Source of the DNA: Candidatus Magnetocorallium paracelense
Lineage (GTDB): Bacteria > Nitrospirota > Thermodesulfovibrionia > Thermodesulfovibrionales > Magnetobacteriaceae
DNA length: 64,000 nt
Assembly: GCA_029001845.1 (NCBI GenBank)
Contig: JAREWP010000095.1
Span: 99,161-163,160, forward strand
Direction of reading: 5' to 3'
The notes beneath the pieces were generated by a model. That model was not told the DNA's origin, made no database searches, and saw only the letters and a list, made by a program, of their open reading frames with translations. The position numbers and the translations under genes were made by a program. The stretch's first letter is position 1; each line of letters begins with the position of its first letter. Below are positions 7,226 through 15,654 of the stretch, one piece after another.

Positions 7226-9311
7226 AAAAGTAGTAAGAGAGAGAAAGGAAAAAACCGGCGTTCTGCTGGTGTTTATTGCCGTATATATCTCGATAAGCCT
7301 TTTTTCCTATAACAAATGGGATCCCTCTCCCTTTACGGAAACTTCCCGCGATCCTTCTAATTACGGCGGTATCATAGGTGCGTATATGTCCGATGTTCTC
7401 ATATCTTTTCTTGGGTCCGCTTCTCTGTTATTTCCTCTTTTATTTCTGATATACGGAATTAAGAGACTTATTGGTAACACCGGTAATAGGTTTGTATTTG
7501 GTGCGGTTTTATTGCTTATCATATCTTCTTCCATGTTGATATCGCTTATTGTAGAAACCTTTGATATCACTCTTTTTTTCTTTTATGAAGGTTTTTTAGG
7601 CTCTCTTTTAACTCATATTCTTAAAAAACTGATTTCTCCTGTTGGCGCCTATCTTGTAAGCCTGTCTCTTTTTTACACCTCGATTATACTAATGACCCCT
7701 CTCTCTATTTCATCTTTCATAAAGGTAATAGAAGTGAAAGAACGAAAAGAAGTCACAGAAAAGAAAGCAATCGCACAGAAACCGGAGATTGTAGATAAAA
7801 CCGTAAAGGAACCTGTGCAACTCTCGATTGTCGCCAATGAACATGAAGATGAACCTGAAGAACTTCCTCCCATACCCGAAACCAGGGAGAAAAATGTAAA
7901 ACTTCCCGGTTTTAAAGAGGGAAGATACATCATTCCGCCTCTGAATCTGTTGAGTAAGGGAAGTTCCGATGAGGACGTTATTTCGAATGACGAGCTTATG
8001 AGTGCGGCGGATATACTTCATAAGAAACTATCCGATTTCGGCGTTGAAGGCTCGTTGGCTCAAATACATCCCGGGCCGGTTATTACAATGTTCGAATTCG
8101 AACCTGCCCCGGGTGTTAAGATAAGCAAAGTTGTCTCCATATCCGACGATCTCGGCAGAGCAATGGGAGGAATCAAGGTCAGAGTCACTCTCATACCGGG
8201 AAAGACGCCTATCGGAATAGAGGTGCCCAATACCAAAAGGGCAGTCGTTTATTTACGGGAAATCATCGCTTCCGATAAATTTAAGAAAAGGGGCTCTCTG
8301 CTGACTCTGTCCATGGGTAAGGATATTTACGGCAATCCCATTGTTGAGGATTTAACTAAAATGCCTCATCTCCTTGTCGCCGGCACAACGGGCTCCGGTA
8401 AGAGTGTCGCCGTAAATTCCATGATAATGAGTATCCTTTACAGAGCGAAACCGAATGAGGTAAAGATGCTGATGATAGATCCTAAGTTGTTGGAACTCTC
8501 CATTTATGAAGATATCCCCCATCTCATCGCGCCTGTTATAACCAATCCCAAGGAGGCCGCCGAAGCGTTGAAAAAGATTGTTTTAGAGATGGAGAGGCGT
8601 TACAGGCTTATTGCAGAACGGGGCGCCAGAAATATTGATACATTTAATGTATCGGTCCCCGATGATGAGAAGCTCCCTTATATTGTCGTTATAATAGACG
8701 AATTGGCGGACCTGATGTTTACTGCGGCAAAGAATGTCGAAGACTCAATTGTCAGGCTGGCTCAAATGGCCAGAGCTTCGGGGATACATCTGATTCTTGC
8801 CACACAGAGGCCCTCTGTGGATGTTATAACAGGGATTATAAAGGCGAATTTTCCTACCAGAATCGCATTTCAGGTGTCGTCAAAGGTGGATTCAAGAACG
8901 ATAATTGACACCCATGGCGCAGAAAAGCTTTTAGGCAGAGGCGATATGCTTTTGTTAAATCCGGGCACAAGACTTATGAGGGTGCACGGCACCTATGTGT
9001 CCGAAGACGAGATCAATGCAGCCACGGATTTTATAAGATCTCAGGGCGTGCCCGATTATTCGGTCTTCGACGCTCTGAGCGTTGAGGAGTTTCAGACAGA
9101 CGATATTCCAGAAGACAGAGACGATCTCTATAAAGAGGTAATCACGTATGCGGAAACACTGGGTGAGGTTTCCATTTCTTCCATACAGAGACGATTTAAG
9201 ATCGGTTACAACAGGGCTGCCAGAATCATGGAGATGATGGCCGAAGACGGCCTGGTAGGCCCGCAACAGGGCGCAGGCAAAGCAAGAAGTTTTGTGTCCA
9301 GACTGGGTTAG
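7218..9311 (+). CDS. ftsK: DNA translocase FtsK/SpoIIIE
   Basis: A 697-residue DNA pump that clears and resolves chromosomes at the division septum. The N-terminal ~180 residues contain about four hydrophobic segments that anchor it in the inner membrane. A charged linker of about 80 residues follows, shorter than in E. coli. The RecA-like motor has Walker A GTTGSGKSVAVN and Walker B VVIIDELADLMF. The C-terminal ~70 residues (SISSIQRRFKIGYNRAARI) are a gamma winged helix that reads KOPS sites. It overlaps uppP by 8 bases. The antiporter gene starts 10 bases downstream. Confidence 0.96.
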   Translation: MAEKVVRERKEKTGVLLVFIAVYISISLFSYNKWDPSPFTETSRDPSNYGGIIGAYMSDVLISFLGSASLLFPLLFLIYGIKRLIGNTGNRFVFGAVLLLIISSSMLISLIVETFDITLFFFYEGFLGSLLTHILKKLISPVGAYLVSLSLFYTSIILMTPLSISSFIKVIEVKERKEVTEKKAIAQKPEIVDKTVKEPVQLSIVANEHEDEPEELPPIPETREKNVKLPGFKEGRYIIPPLNLLSKGSSDEDVISNDELMSAADILHKKLSDFGVEGSLAQIHPGPVITMFEFEPAPGVKISKVVSISDDLGRAMGGIKVRVTLIPGKTPIGIEVPNTKRAVVYLREIIASDKFKKRGSLLTLSMGKDIYGNPIVEDLTKMPHLLVAGTTGSGKSVAVNSMIMSILYRAKPNEVKMLMIDPKLLELSIYEDIPHLIAPVITNPKEAAEALKKIVLEMERRYRLIAERGARNIDTFNVSVPDDEKLPYIVVIIDELADLMFTAAKNVEDSIVRLAQMARASGIHLILATQRPSVDVITGIIKANFPTRIAFQVSSKVDSRTIIDTHGAEKLLGRGDMLLLNPGTRLMRVHGTYVSEDEINAATDFIRSQGVPDYSVFDALSVEEFQTDDIPEDRDDLYKEVITYAETLGEVSISSIQRRFKIGYNRAARIMEMMAEDGLVGPQQGAGKARSFVSRLG

Positions 9312-9321
9312 AGTTGATCGT

Positions 9322-10524
9322 ATGACTGATTTATTGGAAATTGTAGGCTTTGCCATTCTTATGGGGTTTCTCGGTGGCAGGGTTGTTAACAAGTTTAAAA
9401 TACCTGCCGTCGCCGGCTATGTGATTATAGGGATCGTCCTCGGTCAGTCTGTAATCAATCTCTTTCATAAAGAGGTTCTCGATAAGCTGGGGATGATCAG
9501 CGATCTTGCACTCGGCTTTATTGCCCTTAAAATCGGAGGCGAATTGAAATGGGGTCATCTTAAAAGGATCGGTCCCACTGTTTTTCCCATTGTTATCCTC
9601 GAATCTCTGGGCGCAATGATTCTTGTGACAACGATGATCCAATTGCTCTTTCACCAGTGGCATTTATCTCTGATCCTGGGGTCCATTTCCGCCGCCACTG
9701 CTCCTGCCGCTACTGTCGTCGTGATCCAGGAATCAAAGGCAAAAGGGAATTTTACGAGCACCCTTCTGGCGATAGTGGCGATAGACGATGCCCTTGCACT
9801 GATCATATACGGATTTGCTTCCGCCATTGCAAAGGCGCTTATCAGTACAAATGAGGTGTTCTCTATCGCCGGCGTTCTTGAGATGTCATTAACCGAGATC
9901 GGCGGAGCAATACTCCTTGGATCGCTGGCAGGATTTATTCTGACTCCCTGGTTGAAAAAAATGGCTTCAAAAGAAGCGATTTTTTCAGTAACCGTTGGTA
10001 TGGCGCTTTTTATAACCGGTGTATCCAACCACTTTCATTTCTCTTCATTACTGTCTAATATGGTTTTCGGAATTGTACTGACCAATACGGCTCCCATATC
10101 GAGCAGAAAGATTTTTAATGCTGTTGACATCCTTACTCCTCCCATTTTCATAGCTTTTTTTGTAATTGGTGGAGCTCATCTCAGAGTAGATCTTCTGCCT
10201 TCTTTGGGACTTCTTGGTTTTGTGTACCTCATTACCAGGATTATAGGAAAAATCGGCGGTGCTTCGGCAGGGGCTCATCTAGCCAAAGCTCCGGAGGCTG
10301 TTAAAAAGTACATAGGTTATGGCCTGCTTTCTCAGGTCGGTATTGCCATCGGACTTTCCCTGGTCGTTGCAAAGGAGTTTTCGCCCCTTGGACCCGAAGG
10401 AAAAGCTGTCGCCTTAAATGTAATCAATATATTACTCGCCACAACGATCGTAACCGAAATAATAGGGCCTATACTTACTAAGTATGCTCTTGTTAAATCA
10501 GGTGACGCCGGAAGGATGAAGTAA
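9322..10524 (+). CDS. CPA2-family cation/proton antiporter
   Basis: A polytopic membrane protein of 400 residues, about 11-12 hydrophobic segments, of the monovalent cation:proton antiporter-2 family (Na+ or K+ against H+). The sequence IVAIDDALALIIYG carries the double-Asp motif typical of electrogenic members. There is no C-terminal RCK/TrkA-N domain. The open frame includes a TTG at 9292 inside ftsK, but ATG 9322 (MTDLLEIVGFA) fits the first transmembrane helix and clears the ftsK stop. A PII-like gene follows 18 bases downstream and may provide the missing cytosolic regulator. The transported ion is not evident from sequence. Confidence 0.88.
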   Translation: MTDLLEIVGFAILMGFLGGRVVNKFKIPAVAGYVIIGIVLGQSVINLFHKEVLDKLGMISDLALGFIALKIGGELKWGHLKRIGPTVFPIVILESLGAMILVTTMIQLLFHQWHLSLILGSISAATAPAATVVVIQESKAKGNFTSTLLAIVAIDDALALIIYGFASAIAKALISTNEVFSIAGVLEMSLTEIGGAILLGSLAGFILTPWLKKMASKEAIFSVTVGMALFITGVSNHFHFSSLLSNMVFGIVLTNTAPISSRKIFNAVDILTPPIFIAFFVIGGAHLRVDLLPSLGLLGFVYLITRIIGKIGGASAGAHLAKAPEAVKKYIGYGLLSQVGIAIGLSLVVAKEFSPLGPEGKAVALNVINILLATTIVTEIIGPILTKYALVKSGDAGRMK

Positions 10525-10542
10525 ATAAGGAGGATCGGAGTC

Positions 10543-10875
10543 ATGAAATGTATGCTTATTGTCAATCTCCATGAGCCGGATTTTATTGAAGAAACCCTTA
10601 CTGCCCTTGCAGAGTCCAATGTAAGGGAGTGTGTCGTTTACAATGTCGATGGTGTTGCAAGCAGGCACGGGCCTGAAACGGAACCACTTTTTTTCGGATC
10701 GATAAAGAGGCTTTTTACACAGGATAGAAATATAAACAATATGATAACTGCCATAACGGAAGAAGATAAGATAGAAGAAATCACGGCATCTCTGAAAGAG
10801 ATTAAAAAGGAGGACAGATGGGCGTCATCTTTTTGGTTTATGCCGATTAAGGGATATTTTTATCATAAGGCATAA
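10543..10875 (+). CDS. PII-like small signalling protein next to the antiporter
   Basis: A 110-residue protein with a ferredoxin-like pattern: strand MKCMLIVNL, helix FIEETLTALAESN, strand ECVVYNV, a loop, helix EEDKIEEITASLKEI, and a final aromatic strand SSFWFMPIKGYFYH. This layout is that of PII-like trimers (GlnB, CutA, SbtB, and orphan regulators of transporters). The classical uridylylation-loop sequence is absent, so it is not a standard GlnB. AGGAGG sits 8-9 bases before the ATG. It closely follows the antiporter gene, so a role in gating or regulating that transporter is a reasonable inference. The stop codon lies inside a TAAGGCATAAGGC repeat. Confidence 0.6.
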   Translation: MKCMLIVNLHEPDFIEETLTALAESNVRECVVYNVDGVASRHGPETEPLFFGSIKRLFTQDRNINNMITAITEEDKIEEITASLKEIKKEDRWASSFWFMPIKGYFYHKA

Positions 10876-10878
10876 GGC
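10866..10878. repeat. Short repeat TAAGGCATAAGGC (copy 1)
   Basis: The same tandem heptamer unit recurs in intergenic DNA at 21551-21565 and 45519-45531 in the opposite orientation. The copies are too short to call a mobile element. Confidence 0.5.
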
Positions 10879-10981
10879 GCAATACATAAGTTGAAAAATA
10901 TTGTGGTTTTTTTGCGTATAATTTTATTTATAAGGGCCTTGCAGTTACAGGTCGATTTTTTCATAGAGGAGAATAGTTGAT

Positions 10982-11656
10982 TTGAAGCTTATACTTTTCG
11001 ATATAGATGGTACTTTGTTGGATACAGGCGGAACGGGGCTGAAGTGTATTAATAAAATATTCTATGAAATCTTTCAAATAAAGGACGCTTTGGGGTCGGT
11101 GAGCTGTGCAGGAAAGACAGATCCAATGATTTTTAGAGAGATACTTGAGTTAAACGGCATTTCCGTTAATGGTGATAATATTGATAAATCATTGTCCGCT
11201 TATCTGACATGTCTGAAAACAGAAATTAAATCAAGCAATAAACGATTAAAACCAGGAATTATTGAAATATTGAAGAGTGTATCCAAAGTACATAGAGTCG
11301 GTCTTCTCACTGGAAATCTCAGAGATGGTGCAATGGTTAAACTGGATTCTTTCGGGATAACCGATTATTTTGAGGAAGGCGCCTATGGAAGTGACAATGA
11401 GGACAGGACAAAACTGCTTCCTGTCGCTTTAGAGAGATTTAATAAAAAGCATGGCACAAGGTTTTTATTTCGTGACTGTATAATCATCGGCGATACGCCC
11501 AGAGATGTAAGTTGTGCAAAACCTCATGGTGCAAAGGTCATCGCAGTGGCCACAGGACCGTATTCATTCGAGGATTTATCGAAAACAGAGGCTGATGTGG
11601 TGTTCCATGATCTGGGAAATACGAGCAGGGTCATGGAAGTGATTGCTTCCATGTAA
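10982..11656 (+). CDS. HAD-superfamily phosphatase (phosphoglycolate-phosphatase-like)
   Basis: A 224-residue HAD hydrolase of subfamily I. Motif I is LFDIDGTLLDT with the nucleophile Asp at residue 7. Motif II is the Thr of VGLLTGNLRDGA. Motif III/IV is IIIGDTPRDVSCA with the acidic pair, and a conserved Lys lies between. The alpha-helical cap lies at about residues 15-80. It may act on phosphoglycolate or a nucleoside monophosphate; the substrate cannot be assigned. The start is TTG at 10982 (GAGGAG about 10 bases upstream). A -10-like TATAAT lies at 10917-10922. The next small ORF begins directly after its stop. Confidence 0.85.
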   Translation: MKLILFDIDGTLLDTGGTGLKCINKIFYEIFQIKDALGSVSCAGKTDPMIFREILELNGISVNGDNIDKSLSAYLTCLKTEIKSSNKRLKPGIIEILKSVSKVHRVGLLTGNLRDGAMVKLDSFGITDYFEEGAYGSDNEDRTKLLPVALERFNKKHGTRFLFRDCIIIGDTPRDVSCAKPHGAKVIAVATGPYSFEDLSKTEADVVFHDLGNTSRVMEVIASM

Positions 11657-11971
11657 ATGATAGCGTACCTCAAAATAAGAACGCTTCAATATGCCGGAGG
11701 AAGCAGGATTGCTTATTATTCATTTGTGAGTAAAGAGTCGATCTTACCAAAGTCCATGATTGCTATATCGCAGTTACTCGATGTTCAGCCTTCTTCTCTT
11801 TTGGAGGAGGACAACCTTGAATTACAAAAGGCGAGAACGTTATTGCTTGAGGTAGACGCCATTATGGCTTTACATAAAACAGCAGATCGAGAGAATATCA
11901 GACATACACTCACTCTGTTACAGGAAAGCCCTGTCAAGAGACTAAACAGGGCTTTGCAGCGAACTCAATGA
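11657..11971 (+). CDS. Hypothetical 104-residue protein preceding a broken nucleotidyltransferase-like gene
   Basis: I do not recognise this protein. It is mostly helical, with a leucine-rich C-terminal half (LELQKARTLLLEVDAIMAL and the ALQRTQ end). The ATG directly follows the HAD stop. Its own stop overlaps the ATG of the next reading frame (ATGA at 11968-11971), the usual sign of a coupled pair. The partner looks like a nucleotidyltransferase, so this could be the first gene of a toxin-antitoxin-like or defence pair. That is inference from gene arrangement only. Confidence 0.5.
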   Translation: MIAYLKIRTLQYAGGSRIAYYSFVSKESILPKSMIAISQLLDVQPSSLLEEDNLELQKARTLLLEVDAIMALHKTADRENIRHTLTLLQESPVKRLNRALQRTQ

Positions 11972-12434
11972 TCTTTACTGACAGGGAAGCCGAATTTCTT
12001 AAAGAACTCGTTGATAATGAAGTCGATTTTTAATTGTCGATCTTGCTGCCGCCGCACTTCAGGGAGCACCTATCGTTACTCAGGATATCGATCTTTGGTT
12101 CAAAGATATTAAGGCTCCGGGAATCCATGAGGCCTTTAAAAAAGTCGGCGGAATATATCTACCGCCATCAGGTGAAAACCCGCCTCTCTTTGTCGGTGAA
12201 AGTGTAAAGCTTTTCGATATTGCCACACATATGCACTGGCTTGATGAATTCGATAAGGAAGCTCTTCATGTTGTTAAAATTCCTTTGGATAGAATTGAAG
12301 TCCCGGTATTATCGCTTGAACGAATCATTAAGAGCAAAAGAGCAACCGGCAGACAAAAGGACAGAATCGTTTTGCCTGTGCTCGAAGATTCATTAATTAC
12401 AATCCATGAGCATGAAAAGAAAAGTCAAACGTAA
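11968..12434 (+). pseudogene. Frameshifted nucleotidyltransferase-like gene (AbiEii/DUF6036-like)
   Basis: Read from ATG 11968 the frame gives MIFTDREAEFLKELVDNEVDF and then a stop at 12031-12033. Shifting by one base in the T-run at 12027-12031 opens a continuous frame to 12434. That frame has LAAAALQGAPIVTQDIDLWF, DIATHMHWL and LERIIKSKRATGRQKD. A stretch ending TQDIDLWF with downstream SLERIIKSKRATGRQKD is typical of small nucleotidyltransferase-like proteins of the AbiEii or DUF6036 type. One missing T would explain the break: a true pseudogene, a programmed slip or a sequencing error. About 155 residues if repaired. The next gene overlaps its 3' end. Confidence 0.65.
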
Positions 12435-14619
12435 TACAATGTGCTTAAATTTTATGAAATTTTTTGTTGTCTGCCTGACTTTAATATTGCTTTTTTGTAC
12501 ACCATTCAATCTTTATGCCGCCGAAATTATAATTCCTGCCACTAATGATTGGAAATATAATTACAGTAGCGGTGATAACGGTGAAAAGTGGAAAGAGCTG
12601 GATTATGACGATTCAAATTGGCTCATGGGAAATGGAATTTTTGGTTTTGGAGAAGATTTTATTGATACCGAGCTCCGGAAGGGCGATTTAGCATACTATT
12701 TCAGGTTTTTTTTTACTTTAGACAGTAAACCCGAAGATTTCACATTCCTCAATTTGAGTGCGATCTATGACGACGGCTTTGTTGTTTACATAAACGAACA
12801 AGAGGCGCTGCGAAGCTTCATGCCTGCATCCGTGACTATCGATAGCATTACAAAAGCATATAATCATGAATCGAATGGATATGAGGATTTCGATATCACA
12901 TCGGAGGCCGATTCTCTCGTAGAAGGAGAAAACATTATAGCCGTTGAAGTTCACCAGGCTGCACTCACAAGCAGTGATCTGGTATGGGATATGGAGTTGA
13001 CCTATTCTTTGCAGGAAGTAAATATTACTCGCGGACCCTATTTGCAAACAGGAACGTCGGACAGTATGATTATACGTTGGCGAACCTCTTCTCCTACCGG
13101 CAGCTTTGTCAGGTACGGTACCGATCCTGACGATCTAAATAATAGTACTTTTGATTCAAACCAAACGACCGAGCATGAAGTCAGGCTGACAAATCTCATG
13201 GTGGACACAACTTATTATTACACCGTTGGCGACAGCACCGGTATATTGGCGGACAGTAGTTTTGTAACGTCCCCTGAAGAAGGAACTCTTAAAGAGGTCA
13301 GAATATGGGTGCTTGGAGATTCGGGTACAAAAAATGACAATGCACGGGATGTGCGTGACGCCTATTACGATTATATCGATGCAAATCATACGGACGTTGT
13401 ATTGATGCTCGGGGACAATGCATACAATTCAGGAACGGACGAGGAATATGAACATGCGCTATTTAATATGTACGGTGATCTCATGGAGAAAACGCCTTTC
13501 TGGCCGGCACGTGGAAATCACGATATGGAGATAGACGGAGAGATTCCCTATTACAACGTCTTTTCTTTGCCTGTAAACGGTGAGGCAGGAGGTGTCCCCT
13601 CCGGTACGGAAACGTACTATTCCTTTAATTATGCAAATGTACACTTTATCGTTCTCGATTCCGTTGAATATGGCGGAGATATTGAAAAGATGTTGGACTG
13701 GCTGGAAGAGGATTTGGAATCGACCATGCAGAGATGGACCATTGCATATTGGCATCACCCGCCTTACACAAAGGGGAGTCATGACTCGGACAAAGAGTCG
13801 GACCTGATCATCATGCGTCAAGAGGTGCTTCCATTGCTTGAGAAGTACGGAGTCGATCTCGTTTTTTCCGGACACAGCCACTCCTACGAACGATCTTATC
13901 TGATTAACGGCCACTATGGTTACAGCACAGAATATTCTTCAAATCCCGATTTATACACGATAAACAACAACGACGGTAGAAACGATGGTGACGGCGCCTA
14001 TTCTAAAGCAGAGTCGTCCGCCGGCGGAGGAACGGTTTATTGCGTTGCCGGTAGTTCCGGGCAGGCCGATAGCGGGGTTTTAGATCATCCTGTGATGTTG
14101 GAATTTAACGATAGCAGAGGTCTTCCCGTTCTTGGATCCGTTATTGTGGAAGTGAATGGTAACCAACTTGAAAGCAAATTTATTAATACAGAGGGGGAGA
14201 TACTCGATCATTTTACTATAGTCAAAAAAGAATATCCCCTTCCAGATATAAAAGCCAATCACTCGGACGGGCCATTAACAATTACTGGAAATGCCTCTCT
14301 CACTCTTTCTTTTGAACTGAACGCAGGAGATTATGATGGGTTCGAAGCGGACTGGTGGATCGTTCGCCATGACCCTGACGGTCTGTGGTACACTATGGAC
14401 GAGACATTGGACTGGAAATTTTTAAGTACCGATTTTTACACTGTATCTCAGAGAGAGTTGTTTCATTTCGATACAGGAGAGTGGATGACATTGTCTATGG
14501 AAATTGAAAACCTCATCGCAGGGCCATATGGATTTTATTTTGGTATAGATTTGAAAATGGATGGTGATGTGACCTGGGAATCGCTTTATTACGATTATGT
14601 CATAGTGAATGTGGAATGA
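12406..14619 (+). CDS. Secreted purple-acid-phosphatase-like metallophosphoesterase
   Basis: A 737-residue exported protein. After a basic N-terminus and a hydrophobic stretch (FFVVCLTLILLFC) a signal cleavage site near LYAAE is likely. Residues ~45-205 form a beta-rich carbohydrate-binding-like module. Residues ~210-295 are an N-terminal fibronectin-like domain of purple acid phosphatases (RGPYLQTGTSDSMIIRW). The catalytic domain then has VLGDSGT, LGDNAYN, ARGNHDM, WHHPPY and SGHSHSYER, which supply the dinuclear metal ligands, including the Tyr of GDNAY. The last ~130 residues are an extra beta domain. Starts at 12406, 12412 or 12439 are possible; none has a good ribosome-binding site. It overlaps the preceding pseudogene by 29 bases. 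Confidence 0.85.
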   Translation: MSMKRKVKRNTMCLNFMKFFVVCLTLILLFCTPFNLYAAEIIIPATNDWKYNYSSGDNGEKWKELDYDDSNWLMGNGIFGFGEDFIDTELRKGDLAYYFRFFFTLDSKPEDFTFLNLSAIYDDGFVVYINEQEALRSFMPASVTIDSITKAYNHESNGYEDFDITSEADSLVEGENIIAVEVHQAALTSSDLVWDMELTYSLQEVNITRGPYLQTGTSDSMIIRWRTSSPTGSFVRYGTDPDDLNNSTFDSNQTTEHEVRLTNLMVDTTYYYTVGDSTGILADSSFVTSPEEGTLKEVRIWVLGDSGTKNDNARDVRDAYYDYIDANHTDVVLMLGDNAYNSGTDEEYEHALFNMYGDLMEKTPFWPARGNHDMEIDGEIPYYNVFSLPVNGEAGGVPSGTETYYSFNYANVHFIVLDSVEYGGDIEKMLDWLEEDLESTMQRWTIAYWHHPPYTKGSHDSDKESDLIIMRQEVLPLLEKYGVDLVFSGHSHSYERSYLINGHYGYSTEYSSNPDLYTINNNDGRNDGDGAYSKAESSAGGGTVYCVAGSSGQADSGVLDHPVMLEFNDSRGLPVLGSVIVEVNGNQLESKFINTEGEILDHFTIVKKEYPLPDIKANHSDGPLTITGNASLTLSFELNAGDYDGFEADWWIVRHDPDGLWYTMDETLDWKFLSTDFYTVSQRELFHFDTGEWMTLSMEIENLIAGPYGFYFGIDLKMDGDVTWESLYYDYVIVNVE

Positions 14620-14690
14620 GAGCCAAATGATTGACCTCAGCAGCCACCGCACCGCTTCCGATTTAGCAGGAGTTTATTTGGTTCATACTT

Positions 14691-14699
14691 TGTTATAAT
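14691..14699 (+). promoter_or_regulatory. Extended -10 promoter (TGTTATAAT) for crcB, giving a leaderless mRNA
   Basis: TGTTATAAT is a perfect extended -10 element. Transcription would begin about 7 bases later, at or next to the GTG start codon at 14707. No good -35 was seen and there is no room for a fluoride riboswitch between promoter and start. Confidence 0.55.
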
Positions 14700-14706
14700 A
14701 TGGCCT

Positions 14707-15087
14707 GTGAGTGCTTTTTTTTATATTTTTATTGGCGGCGGTTTAGGAACGATACTTCGTTATCTTGTTTCACTGTTGGCGCGAAGGTATACAAACGGGC
14801 CATTTCCATGGGGAACTTTGCTGGTCAATGTTACGGGATCTTTATTTATAGGCTGTTTATGGTATCTTTTTGATAAAACAGAGGTGTCGTCTAACGTTAA
14901 ATTCTTTATGCTAATTGGTATGCTTGGAGCATTTACTACATTTTCCACTTATAGTCTGGATTTTTATAATTTGATTAAAAGCAAAGAGATAAAGCTGGCT
15001 ATCGTTTATATATTGGCGAATAACTGCCTGAGTCTTGTAATGGTATTTGCAGGGATATATGCCTCAAAGACATTGTTAAGAGGATAA
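14707..15087 (+). CDS. crcB: Fluoride ion channel CrcB/Fluc
   Basis: A 126-residue, four-helix inner-membrane protein of the Fluc family, which forms dual-topology dimers that export fluoride. Recognised by GGGLGTILRYLVSL, the PWGTLLVNVTGSLFIG segment with the pore Asn, and GMLGAFTTFSTYSLD with the conserved Phe box and the Na+-binding region. The start is GTG at 14707, almost at the predicted transcription start of an extended -10 promoter, so the mRNA may be leaderless. No fluoride-riboswitch-like leader precedes it. Confidence 0.94.
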   Translation: MSAFFYIFIGGGLGTILRYLVSLLARRYTNGPFPWGTLLVNVTGSLFIGCLWYLFDKTEVSSNVKFFMLIGMLGAFTTFSTYSLDFYNLIKSKEIKLAIVYILANNCLSLVMVFAGIYASKTLLRG

Positions 15088-15157
15088 CGGAGAGTGTACA
15101 GTGGCTTGAGAGTATGATATGCCCGTTGAACACAATTTTTTCCTTTATGGATCCTTT

Positions 15158-15457
15158 ATGAGTAAATATTATTTTATAGTATCGTTGTCAATTATCTGCT
15201 TGTTGTCTCTATCTTATAATATTCCTCTTTATGCTTTGGAGGTAACCGTTGAGGTTTCACTTCCGGGAGAGGATTGACCGGACACTCTTTCGGAGGCAGG
15301 TATTACTCTCCAAGGTCTTCAAGGTGTCTCTGATGTTGGTTCAGGCAGCGAGGAATATAGTTTCAGCGTAACTTTTGACAACGAAAAGACAGATAGTAAG
15401 AAGATATTAAAATCATTAAGAGATAACTGATATTCTACTGTTGTAGATAATCCGTAA
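15158..15457 (+). CDS. Exported HMA-like small protein with two in-frame TGA codons (selenoprotein candidate or pseudogene)
   Basis: From ATG 15158 the frame encodes a signal peptide (MSKYYFIVSLSIICLL, cleavage near LYA) and then EVTVEVSLPGED before a TGA at 15275-15277 (codon 40). The same frame continues PDTLSEAGITLQGL, FSVTFDNEKTDSKKILKSL and meets a second TGA at 15428-15430 (codon 91), then ends at TAA 15455-15457. The read-through product has the beta-alpha-beta-beta-alpha-beta layout of heavy-metal-associated (HMA) domains, and the first TGA falls where the metal-binding Cys is expected. The second sits where HMA proteins often have Gly, one base from GGA. Options are a selenoprotein, a decayed gene, or a mixture with the second TGA as a true stop. 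Confidence 0.5.
15287..15315 (+). promoter_or_regulatory. Possible bacterial SECIS-like stem-loop after the first in-frame TGA
   Basis: Bases 15287-15295 pair with 15308-15315 (8 pairs including one G-U, with a bulged C at 15291) around a 12-base loop that begins with G. The loop starts 18 bases after the TGA at 15275-15277, within the range usual for bacterial SECIS elements. A competing stem (15263-15271 with 15285-15293, two G-U pairs) would put the TGA in its loop. Confidence 0.3.
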
Positions 15458-15482
15458 GGTATAGTGGAAGGTCTTTAGGGGT

Positions 15483-15558
15483 TGGCTCCTGGGGAGGGAC
15501 TCGAACCCCCGACAAGGTGGTTAACAGCCACCCGCTCTGCCTGCTGAGCTACCCAGGA
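15483..15558 (-). tRNA. tRNA-Asn (GTT)
   Basis: The minus strand folds into a complete cloverleaf. The acceptor stem TCCTGGG pairs with CCCAGGA, followed by discriminator G and an encoded CCA. The anticodon stem GGTGG/CCACC encloses the loop CTGTTAA, giving anticodon GTT. The T-arm contains GGTTCGAGTCC. No insertions. It is transcribed away from the gene at 15655. Confidence 0.97.
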
Positions 15559-15654
15559 ACGTAGTAATTATAATATAAAGCATATCTGTTTTGTCAAACC
15601 GGGTTGTTTTTAATATTCTAAAATTTACCTTATTCGGAGACAGCTTAACTTAAC

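Noticed and set aside
12231..12434. Separate 67-residue ORF
   Set aside because: It is the downstream part of the frameshifted nucleotidyltransferase-like gene.
14620..14706. Fluoride riboswitch before crcB
   Set aside because: The promoter lies immediately before the start codon and no riboswitch-like pairing is visible.
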